Positions 28,285 to 37,746 of a DNA stretch of 64,000 nt are shown one piece after another. Source of the stretch: Brevundimonas subvibrioides (lineage in GTDB: Bacteria; Pseudomonadota; Alphaproteobacteria; Caulobacterales; Caulobacteraceae); the NCBI RefSeq assembly GCF_002280785.1, contig NZ_NCEQ01000007.1, positions 372,001 through 436,000 of the forward strand, given 5' to 3'. A program made the position numbers and the translations under genes. Numbering within the stretch: the stretch's first letter is position 1; the number at the start of each line of letters is the position of its first letter. Below the pieces are notes generated by a model that was not told where the DNA came from, ran no database searches, and saw nothing but the letters and a program-made list of their open reading frames with translations.

Positions 28285-29346
28285 ATGAGCACAGGGTTTC
28301 AGATCGGCGACGTCGCCATTCCCGGACGGGTTCTGATGGCGCCCATGACGGGCATCACGGACCTGCCTTTCCGGCTGCTCGCCAGCCGCCTCGGCGCCGC
28401 CTATGTCGCGACCGAGATGGTGGCCGCCGCCGAACTGGCCCGCGCCCGGCCCGACGTCGTCCGCCGCGCCGCCGTCGGCGACGGCCTGCCCCTGACGGTG
28501 ATCCAGCTGGTCGGCCGCGATCCCGCCGCGATGGCGCAAGGAGCCCGCATGGCCGAGGCGGCCGGCGCCGACATCGTCGACCTGAATTTCGGCTGCCCGG
28601 CCAAGGAGGTCACCGGCTCGGCCTCGGGTTCGGCCCTGATGCGTACGCCCGACCTGGCCGGCCGGATCATGGCCGCGACGGTGGCAGCCACCTCGCGCCC
28701 GGTCACGGTCAAGATGCGCCTCGGCTGGGACGATGATAGCCGCAACGCGCCGGAGCTGGCGAAACGGGCCGAAGACCTCGGCGTCAAGGCCGTGACGGTC
28801 CACGGCCGCACCCGCCAGCAGTTCTACACCGGCGCCGCCGACTGGGATGCGGTCGGGGCGGTCAAGGCGGCGGTCTCCATCCCGGTCATCGTCAACGGCG
28901 ACATCATCACCGCCGAACAGGCGAGGGAGGCTCTGGATCAGTCCGGCGCCGACGCCCTGATGCTGGGCCGCGGCGTCTATGGCCGCCCGTGGCTCGCCGC
29001 CCACCTCGACCGCGCCCTGCGGGACGGCACGGTCCTCGTCGAGCCGGATCGCCGCGAGCGGTTCGATATCGTCGTCGCGCACATGCTGGCGTCCTGCGAC
29101 TTCTACGGCGCTCACCTGGGCCTCAGGATGTTCCGCAAACATCTGGGCTGGTATGTCGAACAGGCCCCCTGGCCCGCCGATCCGGCCGAGCGCCGCACGG
29201 CCAAGAGCCGGATCTGCCGGCTCGAACAGCCCGCGCAGGTGTCGGAAGCCCTCGCCGAACTGTGGGATCTGTCGCCCCCTTCGCTGTATTTCGGCAACTC
29301 TCCTGTTGAACTTTCGCCACAGTTGGTTGAAGCTTCCGGGACATGA
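28285..29346 (+). CDS. dusB: tRNA-dihydrouridine synthase (NifR3 family)
   Basis: A 353-residue FMN enzyme reducing uridines to dihydrouridine in tRNA. Seen: [39 protein letters not shown] with the catalytic Cys, [27 protein letters not shown] and [12 protein letters not shown]. Known as nifR3 where it precedes ntr genes. Here its stop overlaps the start of ntrY (ATGA), the classical alphaproteobacterial linkage. ATG 28285 ([10 protein letters not shown]) fits the family; 28249 would add twelve residues. Confidence 0.93.
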   Translation: MSTGFQIGDVAIPGRVLMAPMTGITDLPFRLLASRLGAAYVATEMVAAAELARARPDVVRRAAVGDGLPLTVIQLVGRDPAAMAQGARMAEAAGADIVDLNFGCPAKEVTGSASGSALMRTPDLAGRIMAATVAATSRPVTVKMRLGWDDDSRNAPELAKRAEDLGVKAVTVHGRTRQQFYTGAADWDAVGAVKAAVSIPVIVNGDIITAEQAREALDQSGADALMLGRGVYGRPWLAAHLDRALRDGTVLVEPDRRERFDIVVAHMLASCDFYGAHLGLRMFRKHLGWYVEQAPWPADPAERRTAKSRICRLEQPAQVSEALAELWDLSPPSLYFGNSPVELSPQLVEASGT

Positions 29347-31604
29347 CGGACACGCCCGCCCCGCTTCCGGCCACAGAAGGCGACCCCTCCTTCTGGGGAC
29401 GTCTCGCGGCCGGTCGGACGCGGGCCGCCTTCGGCGCCGCCTATGTCATCGCCTTCCTGATCACCGGCGCGGCCATCTGGCTGGTCGCCGTGGCCCCGGG
29501 CGCCAGCGCCGGTGACGACGCACGCTCGACGGCCAGCCGCGCGGTCCTGTACATTCTGCTGGCCAACCTGGTCCTGATCGTCGGCCTCGCGACCATCATC
29601 GGCGGCCGGGTCATGCGCCTGTCCCAGAGGCGGCGCGAGGATCCCGGCGCCCGGCTGCACCTGCGCTTCGTGGCCCTGTTTTCCCTCGTCGCCGTGGTGC
29701 CGGCGGTCCTCATCGCCCTGGTCTTCGGCCTTCTGGTCAATCGCGGCGTGGACCAATGGTTCAGCGACAACGTCCGTTCGGCGGTCAACAACGGAGCCTT
29801 CATCGGCAAGGCCTATGTTGCGGATGTCGGAGGCGGCCTTGAACGCGACCTGGGCAGCATGGCCAACGAACTCGGCGGCGTTCGCGGCGCTTTCGACGAC
29901 CGCATCCAGTTCTCCAGCGCCCTGACCCAGATCGCCGACTTCTTCGGCTACCCGGCCGTCTACATCCTCAACGGCGAGGGCGAGGTCCTGGCCCAGAGCG
30001 ACCTGCCCGATGCGCCCGCCTATGTGGCCCCGCCGCGCGAGGAGTTCGAGAAGGCCGCCGAGGGCGAGGAGGTGCCGGTCACCGTGACCGAGCACCCCGA
30101 CACCATCCGCGCCCTTTATCCGTTGCCAGACTACGGCGATGCCTATCTCTATGTCGTGCGCCCCCTGGCCCCCGGCCTCGTCGAGCGGATGCGCAATGGC
30201 CGCGACTCCATCGAGTCCTATCGGGTCGCCGAGGAGAGCCGGGCCCGCATCCAGGCCGCCTTCGCCCTCAGCTATCTGGAGACGGCCCTGCTGGTGCTGG
30301 TCGGCGCCGTGTGGCTGGGCATGTCGGCGGCCAGCGCCATCTCTGCGCCCATCGGTCGTTTGGTGAAGGCGGCGGATCAGGTCGCGGCCGGCGACCTGAC
30401 CGCCCGGGTCGAGGCCGACGGCGCGCCCGGCGAGATCGCGACCCTGTCGGAAGCCTTCAACCGCATGACGGGCGATCTTCAGGCCCAGCAGGCGGCGCTG
30501 AAAACCGCCAGCGAAGAGGCCCAGGACCGCAGTCGCTTCATCGAAACCGTCCTGTCCGGCGTCAGCGCCGGCGTCATAGGTCTGGACAAGCGTGGCCGGA
30601 TTTCCGCGATCAACGACAGCGCCTTGCAGTTGCTTTCGATCTCCGAGGTTGAGGTGCGCGGCAAGCCTCTGGCCGATATCGCGCCCGAGCTCGGCGACCT
30701 CGTCCGTCGCGTCGAGGCCCATATCGAGGAGGACCTGGACGTCGCTCGCGAAGGCGAGACGCGGCGTCTGCGCGTCCGTATCGAGGGCGGGGTCGGCGGC
30801 GAGATGGTGCTGACCTTCGACGACATCACCCGTCTGGTCACGGCCCAGCGCAATGCCGCCTGGCGCGACGTCGCCCGCCGTATCGCCCACGAGATCAAGA
30901 ACCCCCTGACCCCGATCCAGCTCTCGGCCGAACGGCTGAAGCGCAAATTCCGTCCGGCGATCAGCGAAGACCTCGAAATCTTCGACCGCTGCACCGACAC
31001 CATCATCCGCCAGGTCGGCGACATCGGCCGGATGGTCGACGAGTTCTCCTCCTTCGCCCGCATGCCTGCGCCGCGGTTCACCAATGAGAACCCGGCCGAA
31101 CTGCTGCGGGAAGCCGTCTTTGCCCAGCGCGTCGCCGCGCCCGACCTCGTGGTCGAACTGGTCGAGCCCCTGCCCAGGGCGAAGATGAAGGCGGACGGCC
31201 GCATGGTCGGTCAGGCCCTGGCCAACATCCTCAAGAACGCCGGCGAGGCCGTCGCCGCCCGTCGCCTCGCCACGCCCGCCGATGAGGAGCAGGTCGCCAT
31301 CATCGCCCGGCTTGAGATCGAGGACGGCATCGCCACCTTCATCATCGAGGACGACGGCAAGGGTCTGCCCGTCCGCGACCGCGACCGTCTGACCGAGCCC
31401 TATGTCACCACGCGCGAGAAGGGCACGGGCCTCGGCCTCGCCATCGTCAAGCGCATCTGCGAAGACCACGGCGGCGAGCTGAAACTGTCAGATGCCGACA
31501 GCCTGCACGGCGCCAGGATCTGCCTGATCTTCCCCCTCAACCCCACCGGCAAGGCCGGGCGTGAAACGGAGCCTCGCGGCGCCGGCGCCCCGGCGGCCGA
31601 ATAG
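29343..31604 (+). CDS. ntrY: Membrane sensor histidine kinase NtrY
   Basis: A 753-residue kinase pairing with NtrX for nitrogen and envelope/redox control in alphaproteobacteria. It has membrane segments near residues 30-50, 68-90 and 108-132 around the start, an extracytoplasmic region, another segment (about 308-332), a HAMP linker ([20 protein letters not shown]), a PAS domain (about 395-500), the H-box [20 protein letters not shown] with phospho-His near H516, and an HATPase domain with [22 protein letters not shown] and [12 protein letters not shown]. It is coupled to dusB upstream and followed by ntrX after 12 bases. Confidence 0.94.
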   Translation: MTDTPAPLPATEGDPSFWGRLAAGRTRAAFGAAYVIAFLITGAAIWLVAVAPGASAGDDARSTASRAVLYILLANLVLIVGLATIIGGRVMRLSQRRREDPGARLHLRFVALFSLVAVVPAVLIALVFGLLVNRGVDQWFSDNVRSAVNNGAFIGKAYVADVGGGLERDLGSMANELGGVRGAFDDRIQFSSALTQIADFFGYPAVYILNGEGEVLAQSDLPDAPAYVAPPREEFEKAAEGEEVPVTVTEHPDTIRALYPLPDYGDAYLYVVRPLAPGLVERMRNGRDSIESYRVAEESRARIQAAFALSYLETALLVLVGAVWLGMSAASAISAPIGRLVKAADQVAAGDLTARVEADGAPGEIATLSEAFNRMTGDLQAQQAALKTASEEAQDRSRFIETVLSGVSAGVIGLDKRGRISAINDSALQLLSISEVEVRGKPLADIAPELGDLVRRVEAHIEEDLDVAREGETRRLRVRIEGGVGGEMVLTFDDITRLVTAQRNAAWRDVARRIAHEIKNPLTPIQLSAERLKRKFRPAISEDLEIFDRCTDTIIRQVGDIGRMVDEFSSFARMPAPRFTNENPAELLREAVFAQRVAAPDLVVELVEPLPRAKMKADGRMVGQALANILKNAGEAVAARRLATPADEEQVAIIARLEIEDGIATFIIEDDGKGLPVRDRDRLTEPYVTTREKGTGLGLAIVKRICEDHGGELKLSDADSLHGARICLIFPLNPTGKAGRETEPRGAGAPAAE

Positions 31605-31616
31605 TAGCGAGGCGTC

Positions 31617-33023
31617 ATGCGTTCCACCGGAGCCGATATCCTGGTCGTCGACGACGAGGCCGACATCCGCGACCTGGTCTCGGGCTTGCTGGAGGATGAG
31701 GGCCATTCCGTCCGCGTCGCTTCCAGCTCCGAGGAGGCCCTGGCCGGCATCCGCGCCCGCAAGCCCAGCCTGATCGTCCTCGACATCTGGATGCAGGGCG
31801 GCGGCATGGACGGGCTGGAGCTGCTCGACCTGGTCAAGACGCTCGACGCCGATCTTCCGGTCGTCATGATCTCGGGCCACGGCAATATCGAGACGGCCGT
31901 CAGCGCCCTCAAGCGCGGCGCCTACGACTTCATCGAAAAGCCGTTCAAGTCCGACCGGCTCGTCGTCGTCATCGAGCGTGCCCTGGAGTCCGCCCAGCTC
32001 AAGCGCGAGAACCGTCGCCTCCGCACCGTGGCCATGACCCCGACCGGCCTGATCGGCCGCTCGGCCGCCGCCCAGGTTCTGCGCACCACCATCGTCAAGG
32101 TCGCCCCGGCCAACAGCCGCGTCCTGATCTCGGGCCCTCCCGGGTCGGGCAAGGAGCTGGTGGCGCGCCAGATCCACGAGGCCAGCCCCCGCGCGCGCGG
32201 CGAGTTTGTCGCCATCTCCGCCGCCGGCATGACGCCCGAACGGCTCGACCTCGAGCTGTTCGGCGAGGAGGGCCACGACGGCCGTCCACGCAAGATCGGG
32301 GTCTTCGAACGCGCCCACAACGGCACCCTCTATCTCGACGACGTCGGCGACATGCCGCGCGAGAGCCAGAGCCGCATCCTGCGCGTCCTGGTCGAACAGC
32401 GCTTCCGCCGCGTCGGCGGCGAACAGGACGTCCAGGTCGATGTCCGCGTCGTCACCTCGACCTCCCGCGACCTCAAGATCGAGATCACCGAGGGCCGCTT
32501 CCGCGAGGACCTGTTCCACCGCCTGAACGTCGTGCCGATCCGCGTCCCGCCTCTGTCTGAGCGCCGCGAGGACATCGGCGAACTGGTCGAATATTTCATC
32601 GAGACCCTCAGCGTGTCCCAGGGCCTGCCGCGCCGCAGACTCGGCGACGACGCCATCGCCGTGCTCCAGGTCCATCCCTGGCCCGGCAACGTCCGCCAGC
32701 TGAGGAACAACGTCGAGCGCCTGCTGATCCTGGCGACCGGCGACCTCAACGACCCGATCTCGGCCGACATGCTGCCGCAGGAGGTGGCCTCGACCGGCGC
32801 GGCAGGGATGGGGGCCGAACGCACCATCGCCCTGCCTCTGCGCGAGGCCCGCGAGGTGTTCGAGCGCGAATATCTGGCGGCGCAGATCATGCGCTTCGGC
32901 GGAAATATCTCGCGCACGGCCGCCTTCATCGGCATGGAGAGATCGGCCCTTCACCGCAAACTCAAGTCGCTGGGCGTGTCGCCCTCGCGCGGCGGTGAAG
33001 AGGAAGAAGGGAATACCGACTGA
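31617..33023 (+). CDS. ntrX: Response regulator NtrX (REC-AAA+-Fis), GAFTGA motif absent
   Basis: A 468-residue NtrC-family regulator. The receiver domain has DILVVDDEADIRDL and phospho-acceptor D56 (VLDIWMQ). The AAA+ domain has Walker A GPPGSGKELVARQIH (about 173-187) and Walker B region LYLDDVGDMP. The C-terminus has a Fis-type HTH (NISRTAAFIGMERSALHRKL). The sigma-54 contact motif GAFTGA, expected between ELFG and GxFE, is replaced by EEGHDGRPRKIG (about 217-228), so sigma-54 activation in the usual way is doubtful. It overlaps dat by one base (TGATG). Confidence 0.93.
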   Translation: MRSTGADILVVDDEADIRDLVSGLLEDEGHSVRVASSSEEALAGIRARKPSLIVLDIWMQGGGMDGLELLDLVKTLDADLPVVMISGHGNIETAVSALKRGAYDFIEKPFKSDRLVVVIERALESAQLKRENRRLRTVAMTPTGLIGRSAAAQVLRTTIVKVAPANSRVLISGPPGSGKELVARQIHEASPRARGEFVAISAAGMTPERLDLELFGEEGHDGRPRKIGVFERAHNGTLYLDDVGDMPRESQSRILRVLVEQRFRRVGGEQDVQVDVRVVTSTSRDLKIEITEGRFREDLFHRLNVVPIRVPPLSERREDIGELVEYFIETLSVSQGLPRRRLGDDAIAVLQVHPWPGNVRQLRNNVERLLILATGDLNDPISADMLPQEVASTGAAGMGAERTIALPLREAREVFEREYLAAQIMRFGGNISRTAAFIGMERSALHRKLKSLGVSPSRGGEEEEGNTD

Positions 33024-33886
33024 TGTCGCGCGTCGCCTATGTGAACGGGGTCTATCAGCGCCACTCGGAGGCGACGATCCATGTCGAGGATCGCGGCTTC
33101 CAGTTCGCCGACGGAGTCTATGAGGTCTGGTCGGTGTTCGACGGCCGGATGGCCGATTTCGAAGGCCACATGACCCGGCTTCACCGCAGTCTCAACGAGC
33201 TTCGCATCGACATCCCCATGTCGGTCGAATCCCTGACCCGCGTGCTGAAGGAAACCATTCGCAGGAACCGCGTCCGCGACGGCATCGTCTACCTGCAGGT
33301 CACGCGCGGCACGGCCCGCCGCGACCACCCTTTCCCCGCGCCCGGAACCCCGCCCAGCGTCGTCGTGACGTCGAAGTCTCTGAGCGCGCGCAAGTCCGAC
33401 GCCCAGGCCGCCAAGGGCGTCGCCGTCGTCACCCACCCCGACATCCGCTGGGGCCGTTGCGACATCAAGACGGTCGGCCTGCTGCCCAACGTCCTCGCCA
33501 AACAGGCGGCCCGTGACAAGGGCGCCTACGAGGCCTGGATGGTCGACGAGATGGGCCTCGTCACCGAGGGCTCCTCGACCAACGCCTGGATCGTCGACAA
33601 GTCCGGCAAGCTGCGCACCCGCGACACCCAGGCCAATATCCTCAAAGGCATCACCCGCACCGCCATCATGGCGATGATCGAGGCGGAGGGGATCGAACTC
33701 GACGAACGGCCCTTCAGCGTCGACGAGGCCAAGGAGGCGAAGGAGGCCTTCTTCACCGCCGCCGGCGCCTTCGTCATGCCCGCCGTCTCGATCGACGGGG
33801 TGAAGATCGGCGACGGCAAGCCCGGCCCGATCGCGACCCGGCTGCGCGCCCGCTATCTCGAAGAGGCGAAGCGCGACGCGGTCTGA
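33023..33886 (+). CDS. dat: D-amino-acid transaminase
   Basis: A 287-residue fold-type IV PLP aminotransferase, most like D-alanine aminotransferase, supplying D-amino acids such as D-Glu or D-Ala. Seen: VEDRGFQFADGVYEVWSVFD at the start, RWGRCDIKTVGLLPNVLAKQ with the PLP lysine, and LVTEGSSTNAWIVD for phosphate binding. Branched-chain aminotransferase or aminodeoxychorismate lyase are the alternatives within the fold. The start overlaps the ntrX stop. The position between ntrX and hfq is conserved in related bacteria as I recall it. Confidence 0.88.
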   Translation: MSRVAYVNGVYQRHSEATIHVEDRGFQFADGVYEVWSVFDGRMADFEGHMTRLHRSLNELRIDIPMSVESLTRVLKETIRRNRVRDGIVYLQVTRGTARRDHPFPAPGTPPSVVVTSKSLSARKSDAQAAKGVAVVTHPDIRWGRCDIKTVGLLPNVLAKQAARDKGAYEAWMVDEMGLVTEGSSTNAWIVDKSGKLRTRDTQANILKGITRTAIMAMIEAEGIELDERPFSVDEAKEAKEAFFTAAGAFVMPAVSIDGVKIGDGKPGPIATRLRARYLEEAKRDAV

Positions 33887-34042
33887 TCCTTCGGCGTCGA
33901 AAGGAACCGGCCTGGAGGTCCGCGCTCCAAGCTGGTTGCGACCCGCGAGCGCCAGCGTCTAAGGTGACGAACCGGGCGTTCGATCCGGAGCCGCGATCTC
34001 CCCGACGCGGTGAAAACCAAGAAAGAACAGGACCAACCTGCC

Positions 34043-34288
34043 ATGTCGCAAGACAAGCGTCAGAACCTTCAGGACACCTTCCTCAACTCGGTCCGCAAGA
34101 CCAAGACCCCGCTGACCATCTTCCTCGTCAACGGCGTCAAGCTGCAGGGCATCGTGACCTGGTTCGACAACTTCTGTGTGCTGCTCCGTCGCGACGGCCA
34201 GTCCCAGCTCGTCTACAAACACGCCATCTCGACCATCATGCCGTCGGCGCCCGTGCAGCTGTACGAACCCGAGGCCGACGAGGACTGA
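34043..34288 (+). CDS. hfq: RNA chaperone Hfq
   Basis: An 81-residue Hfq, the hexameric Sm-like RNA chaperone for small RNAs. Seen: [20 protein letters not shown] (Sm1 start), [19 protein letters not shown] and the Sm2 motif [10 protein letters not shown] (proximal-face poly-U site). The C-tail is short and acidic (YEPEADED). ATG 34043 is the standard start ([10 protein letters not shown]); a GTG at 34010 would add eleven odd residues. The 156 bases between dat and this gene hold no other gene and may carry its promoter. Confidence 0.95.
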   Translation: MSQDKRQNLQDTFLNSVRKTKTPLTIFLVNGVKLQGIVTWFDNFCVLLRRDGQSQLVYKHAISTIMPSAPVQLYEPEADED

Positions 34289-34300
34289 GTTCAGTGCCGA

Positions 34301-34398
34301 GGAGCGAGTGGCGAGTGATGCGCTGACGGGTGTCCGTCACTACATGTGATCGTCGGCGGTCTTCCTTGCTCGCCACTCGTCACTCACCACTCGCCACT
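34301..34398. repeat. Heptamer repeats with inverted arm between hfq and hflX
   Basis: Four tandem heptamers, CGCCACT CGTCACT CACCACT CGCCACT, occupy 34371-34398. Two related heptamers in the opposite orientation (AGTGGCG AGTGATG) lie at 34307-34320. An 11-base perfect inverted match, CGAGTGGCGAG (34305-34315) and CTCGCCACTCG (34369-34379), can form a stem with a 53-base loop. The right arm lies inside the apparent start of hflX. Function unknown; an mRNA hairpin or dispersed chromosomal repeat are both possible. Confidence 0.8.
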
Positions 34399-35713
34399 TG
34401 AGAGTCCCCCGCTGAACGCCAAACTCATCGACCATTCCGTGCCGCTCATCCGCGCGGTCGTCATCCACCCCGATCTCGGCGAGCGCGCCTCTCGCCCGGC
34501 CGGGGAGCGTCTGGAGGAGGCCGCCGGCCTCGCCCGCGCCCTGGACCTCGACGTCCGCGCCGAGGAGATCGTGCGTCTGCGCAAGACCACGCCCGCGACC
34601 CTGTTCGGGGCCGGGAAAGTCGAAGAGCTCGCGGCCCTGATCCGCGCCGCCGAGGCCGAGGCCGCCGTCATCGACTTCGACCTGACCCCGGTCCAGCAGC
34701 GCAATCTGGAGAAGGAATGGGACTGCAAGGTCATCGACCGCACCGGCCTGATCCTGGAGATCTTCGGCCGCCGCGCCCGCACCAAGGAGGGCAAGCTGCA
34801 GGTCGAGCTGGCCCGCCTCGACTATGAGAAATCCCGCCTCGTCCGCACCTGGACCCACCTGGAGCGCCAGCGCGGCGGCACCGGTTCGACCGGCGGACCC
34901 GGCGAGACCCAGATCGAGCTCGACCGCCGCCTGATCGCCGACCGCATCGTCAAGCTGAAGGGCGAGCTGGAAGAGGTCCGCCGCACGCGCGGCCTGCACC
35001 GCAAACAGCGCAAGAAGGCCCCGTTCCCGGCCGTCGCCCTGGTCGGCTACACCAATGCCGGCAAGTCGACGATCTTCAACCGGCTGACGGGCTCCGAGGT
35101 CCTGGCCAAGGACCTGCTGTTCGCCACCCTCGACACGACCCAGCGCACCATCCGCCTGCCCCAGGGTCGCCCGGCCATCATCGCCGACACCGTCGGCTTC
35201 ATCTCCGACCTGCCGCACGAACTGGTCGAGAGCTTCCGCGCGACCCTGGAGGAGGTGGGCGAGGCCGACCTGATCCTGCACGTCCGCGACATCGCCTCGG
35301 CCGACAGCGCCGCCCAGGCCAAGGATGTCGAGGAGGTCCTGAAACAGATCGAACAGCCTGAAGGCAAGCCGCGCCGCATCCTCGAGGTCTGGAACAAGAC
35401 CGACCTCCTCGACCCCGAGGTCCGCGAAGAGATCGAGGGCCAGGCCGCCCGCTCGGGCAATGCCTCGGTCGCCGTCTCCGCCTGGACCGGGGAGGGGATT
35501 GAACGCCTGCGCCAGGCCATCACCGACCTGATCGACGACGACCCCGAGACGGAGCTGGTCCTCCAGCCCTCACAGGGCGAGGCCCTGGCCTGGCTCTACG
35601 CGCACGGCCGGGTCACGGCGCGCGCCACGGACGCCGAGGGGCGGATGCGGCTGACCGTGCGGCTCGACCCCCAGGCCATGGGGCGGTTCGAGCGGCAGTT
35701 TCAGGCGGGGTGA
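34346..35713 (+). CDS. hflX: GTPase HflX, ribosome-associated; start unclear
   Basis: HflX is a GTPase that splits stalled 70S ribosomes, usually next to hfq as here. Seen: LRKTTPATLFGAGKVEELA, VIDFDLTPVQQRNLEKEW, GGTGSTGGPGETQIELDRR, the G1 loop VGYTNAGKSTIFN, ADTVGFISDLPHELVESF (G3) and WNKTDLLD (G4). The family sequence begins near LNAKLIDHSVPL (about 34412). Upstream of that the frame stays open to GTG 34346, but those 22 residues are encoded largely by the heptamer repeat. The only in-frame candidates are GTG 34346, CTG 34412 and GTG 34438; none has a strong ribosome-binding site. The core is certain, the start is not. Confidence 0.9.
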   Translation: MIVGGLPCSPLVTHHSPLESPPLNAKLIDHSVPLIRAVVIHPDLGERASRPAGERLEEAAGLARALDLDVRAEEIVRLRKTTPATLFGAGKVEELAALIRAAEAEAAVIDFDLTPVQQRNLEKEWDCKVIDRTGLILEIFGRRARTKEGKLQVELARLDYEKSRLVRTWTHLERQRGGTGSTGGPGETQIELDRRLIADRIVKLKGELEEVRRTRGLHRKQRKKAPFPAVALVGYTNAGKSTIFNRLTGSEVLAKDLLFATLDTTQRTIRLPQGRPAIIADTVGFISDLPHELVESFRATLEEVGEADLILHVRDIASADSAAQAKDVEEVLKQIEQPEGKPRRILEVWNKTDLLDPEVREEIEGQAARSGNASVAVSAWTGEGIERLRQAITDLIDDDPETELVLQPSQGEALAWLYAHGRVTARATDAEGRMRLTVRLDPQAMGRFERQFQAG

Positions 35714-35768
35714 CTATTGGCGCAGCGCTGAGTTGAGTTCGGCGTGAAACGAAGGCTCTATCCCGACC

Positions 35769-36629
35769 ATGAAGATATCAGAGCGCACGATTAAGCGGCT
35801 TGGTGAAATCATCACCGGGGATCGGCACCTCTCCCCCTACAGGAGCGGACCACAACTAGTTCGCTTCTTCAACGACCTTGGATTTAACGAGCAGTACGGA
35901 CAGGGCTTTGGCTCGCGCTGGTCATTTGCCGAGCAGAAGATTAGGGATTGGAACGATAAGCCTGATCTTCGAAAGATCATTCTTTCGGCCTTCGACCCTC
36001 GCGATTTCATGGGCACTATCTACGACCAGGCAACCGGAGAACACGTGCCTGTGCCCATTGAGGCGGCCGTCAACTACGTCAACGATTTCCTCGCCTACGA
36101 CGGATACGAGATCGTCAAGAACGGTCAAACCTACGTCGTCGCCGACCGACAGCGCGGGGAAGTCCTGCTCGATGTAAGACTAGAGCCGGATCATCTGTCG
36201 CATGCCTTCATCGTCGAGCAGATCGACAAATGTCGCACCAAGATTGCCTCAAAGGATTTCGACGGTGCGATTACAAATGCGCGCTCTCTCGTCGAAGCCG
36301 TTCTCACAGCGATCGAGGCGGATTTCGACCCCACGCCACCTGACTACGACGGCGACCTTCAAAGGCTGTACAAGCGAGTTGCGAAGCACCTCAACCTCTC
36401 CGAAGAGGGTAGCCAGGTCGTCGATGACAATCTGAAGCAGATCATGCGAGGCTTTGTGAACATCGTTGCTGGCATCGCCGGCATCAGCAATAAAATGGGT
36501 GATCGACACGCAAGAAAATATAAGCCTGCCGCTCACCACGCTCTTTTGATTGTAAATTCCGCACTGACGCTGTGCAGTTTTGTCTTTGATACCCATGAGT
36601 ATCAAAGAGTTCGGTCGGTCACAAACTAG
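35769..36629 (+). CDS. Abortive-infection C-terminal (Abi_C) domain protein
   Basis: A 286-residue protein whose C-terminal half fits the Abi_C family: FDGAITNARSLVEAVLTAIE, YDGDLQRLYKRVAKHLNLSE, LKQIMRGFVNIVAGIAGISN and KYKPAAHHALLIVNSALTLC. The family belongs with HEPN-like proteins found in phage-defence contexts, where an Arg before a GDxH motif is often seen; here it reads SNKMGDRHARK, with Ser at the usual Arg place. The N-terminal half (FNDLGFNEQYGQGFGSRWSF) is unassigned. Base composition is visibly lower in GC than the flanking genes, suggesting recent gain. Defence function is inference. It is convergent with the next gene. Confidence 0.75.
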   Translation: MKISERTIKRLGEIITGDRHLSPYRSGPQLVRFFNDLGFNEQYGQGFGSRWSFAEQKIRDWNDKPDLRKIILSAFDPRDFMGTIYDQATGEHVPVPIEAAVNYVNDFLAYDGYEIVKNGQTYVVADRQRGEVLLDVRLEPDHLSHAFIVEQIDKCRTKIASKDFDGAITNARSLVEAVLTAIEADFDPTPPDYDGDLQRLYKRVAKHLNLSEEGSQVVDDNLKQIMRGFVNIVAGIAGISNKMGDRHARKYKPAAHHALLIVNSALTLCSFVFDTHEYQRVRSVTN

Positions 36630-36685
36630 TCAACGCAGGTTCGCCCGGCCCCGACAGTGAAGGGAGTGAGCGGCAATTCGACTAT

Positions 36686-37429
36686 TTAGCCCGCCGCCAT
36701 CATACGAATTTCGGCCTCAAGACTATCCCTTAGATCTATGACCCCGTTGAGTTTATCTGCCAGTTCTTGGGATGCGGTTGCCTTCGCCCTGATGCCTACG
36801 ATTGCAATTGCGATCCCGTACTCAACGGCTGCCAGAAGCGCGCGCTTGGCCTCAAACTGGTCGGTGGAATAGAGCGTGATCAGCCTAACGACGTAGTAGT
36901 CGTCCTTATCCCCGGCCCTCACGTGTGGGAAAATCGACCTTGGGTTGGGGTGAGCGCCAAAGTCTATCGCCGCTTCGTATGCATCGTTGATCAGATCGCC
37001 GCTGTCGGGCTGAAGATCGTTCAACGCCTTCACCACTTGAGGGACAGCGGCCTGGAACGCTCTTCGACACTCTCTCCTCGATTCTGAGCTCTTGTGTCTG
37101 TTCGTCCAAGTCGACTCAAGAGTTTCGTCTCCGGCTGTGAGAAAGCCGTAACAGGCGGATTCAAGTGCTGTCCGGAGAAGCGGATATACGGCAAGGGCAT
37201 GCCCGCTCAGCGCCATTCGGACACCTGCGAGGAAGAGTGTAAAGCTACTTAGGGACAGCATCAGCGGGATCGGGCGATCACTTTCGGTCTCTCTCCAAAG
37301 GTGATCAGAAAAGAACTCGTGAAGGGCCCTTAGAGCCGTCACGGCGGTTCCGTTTCCCGCGAGCAATTCTTTCGTCGTCTCGTTCCCGGCATCGACGTAG
37401 CGGTCTAGGGAGCCATCAACGGTAATCAC
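36686..37429 (-). CDS. Unknown protein, possible HEPN-like helical protein
   Basis: A 247-residue, probably all-helical soluble protein I cannot name. It has SLSSFTLFLAGVRMALSGHA, then LAVYPLLRTALESACYGFL, a pattern seen in HEPN-like and DUF5677-like proteins, and AIDFGAHPNPRSIFPHVRAG further on. No clear RxxxxH nuclease motif is visible. GC content is low like its convergent Abi_C neighbour (57 bases between the stops), so both may have arrived together. Codon use is less biased than in the core genes. Confidence 0.6.
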   Translation of the reverse strand: MITVDGSLDRYVDAGNETTKELLAGNGTAVTALRALHEFFSDHLWRETESDRPIPLMLSLSSFTLFLAGVRMALSGHALAVYPLLRTALESACYGFLTAGDETLESTWTNRHKSSESRRECRRAFQAAVPQVVKALNDLQPDSGDLINDAYEAAIDFGAHPNPRSIFPHVRAGDKDDYYVVRLITLYSTDQFEAKRALLAAVEYGIAIAIVGIRAKATASQELADKLNGVIDLRDSLEAEIRMMAAG

Positions 37430-37488
37430 CTCTGCCGCTCCGCCTTCGTGGTTGCTCCGCTATTCATTTCTGTGCCTCACCCGAGACC

Positions 37489-37722
37489 CACGACCGCTTC
37501 TGACGTAGTGGCATACTAGACTGACCTCATGACCTCCGATACCCAGCTCAACCCCGCCACCCTCGACGGTCTCGGCGGCGACTATTGGGACCATGCCCGG
37601 CGGGAGTATCTCGCGGGCGTGAAGGCGACGACGGTCTGCCAGCGGTACGGCATGTCGCTGAGTTCCTTCCGGCAGCATGCGCGGGTCGGGGGCTGGCGGC
37701 GGATGGACCAGCCGATGTCAGA
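37489..37722 (+). repeat. Diverged direct repeat, copy A
   Basis: This segment matches 39160-39395. The shared part starts at CGCTTCTGACGTAG upstream of the ATG and runs through about 62 codons to GGATGGACCAGCC. By hand alignment the first 62 codons differ at 19 of 186 bases. The two copies bracket the serine hydrolase gene. Confidence 0.85.
37529..37722 (+). pseudogene. Truncated copy of the HTH-type gene
   Basis: The first about 62 codons (MTSDTQLNPATLDGLGGDYW and on to GGWRRMDQP) match the gene at 39198 with five amino-acid differences, including the HTH-like stretch GVKATTVCQRYGMSLSSFRQ. Homology stops around 37722; the frame then runs into sequence antisense to the serine hydrolase and makes no sensible protein. 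Most differences from the intact copy are silent, which suggests both copies were once under selection, for example in two different strains, before this one was cut. Confidence 0.72.
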
Positions 37723-37746
37723 GCCGCCACGCTCTGCGGACGGTCC

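Noticed and set aside
34371..34398. Tandem heptamers considered as a CRISPR remnant
   Set aside because: Units are 7 bases without spacers and diverge from each other; no cas genes are nearby.
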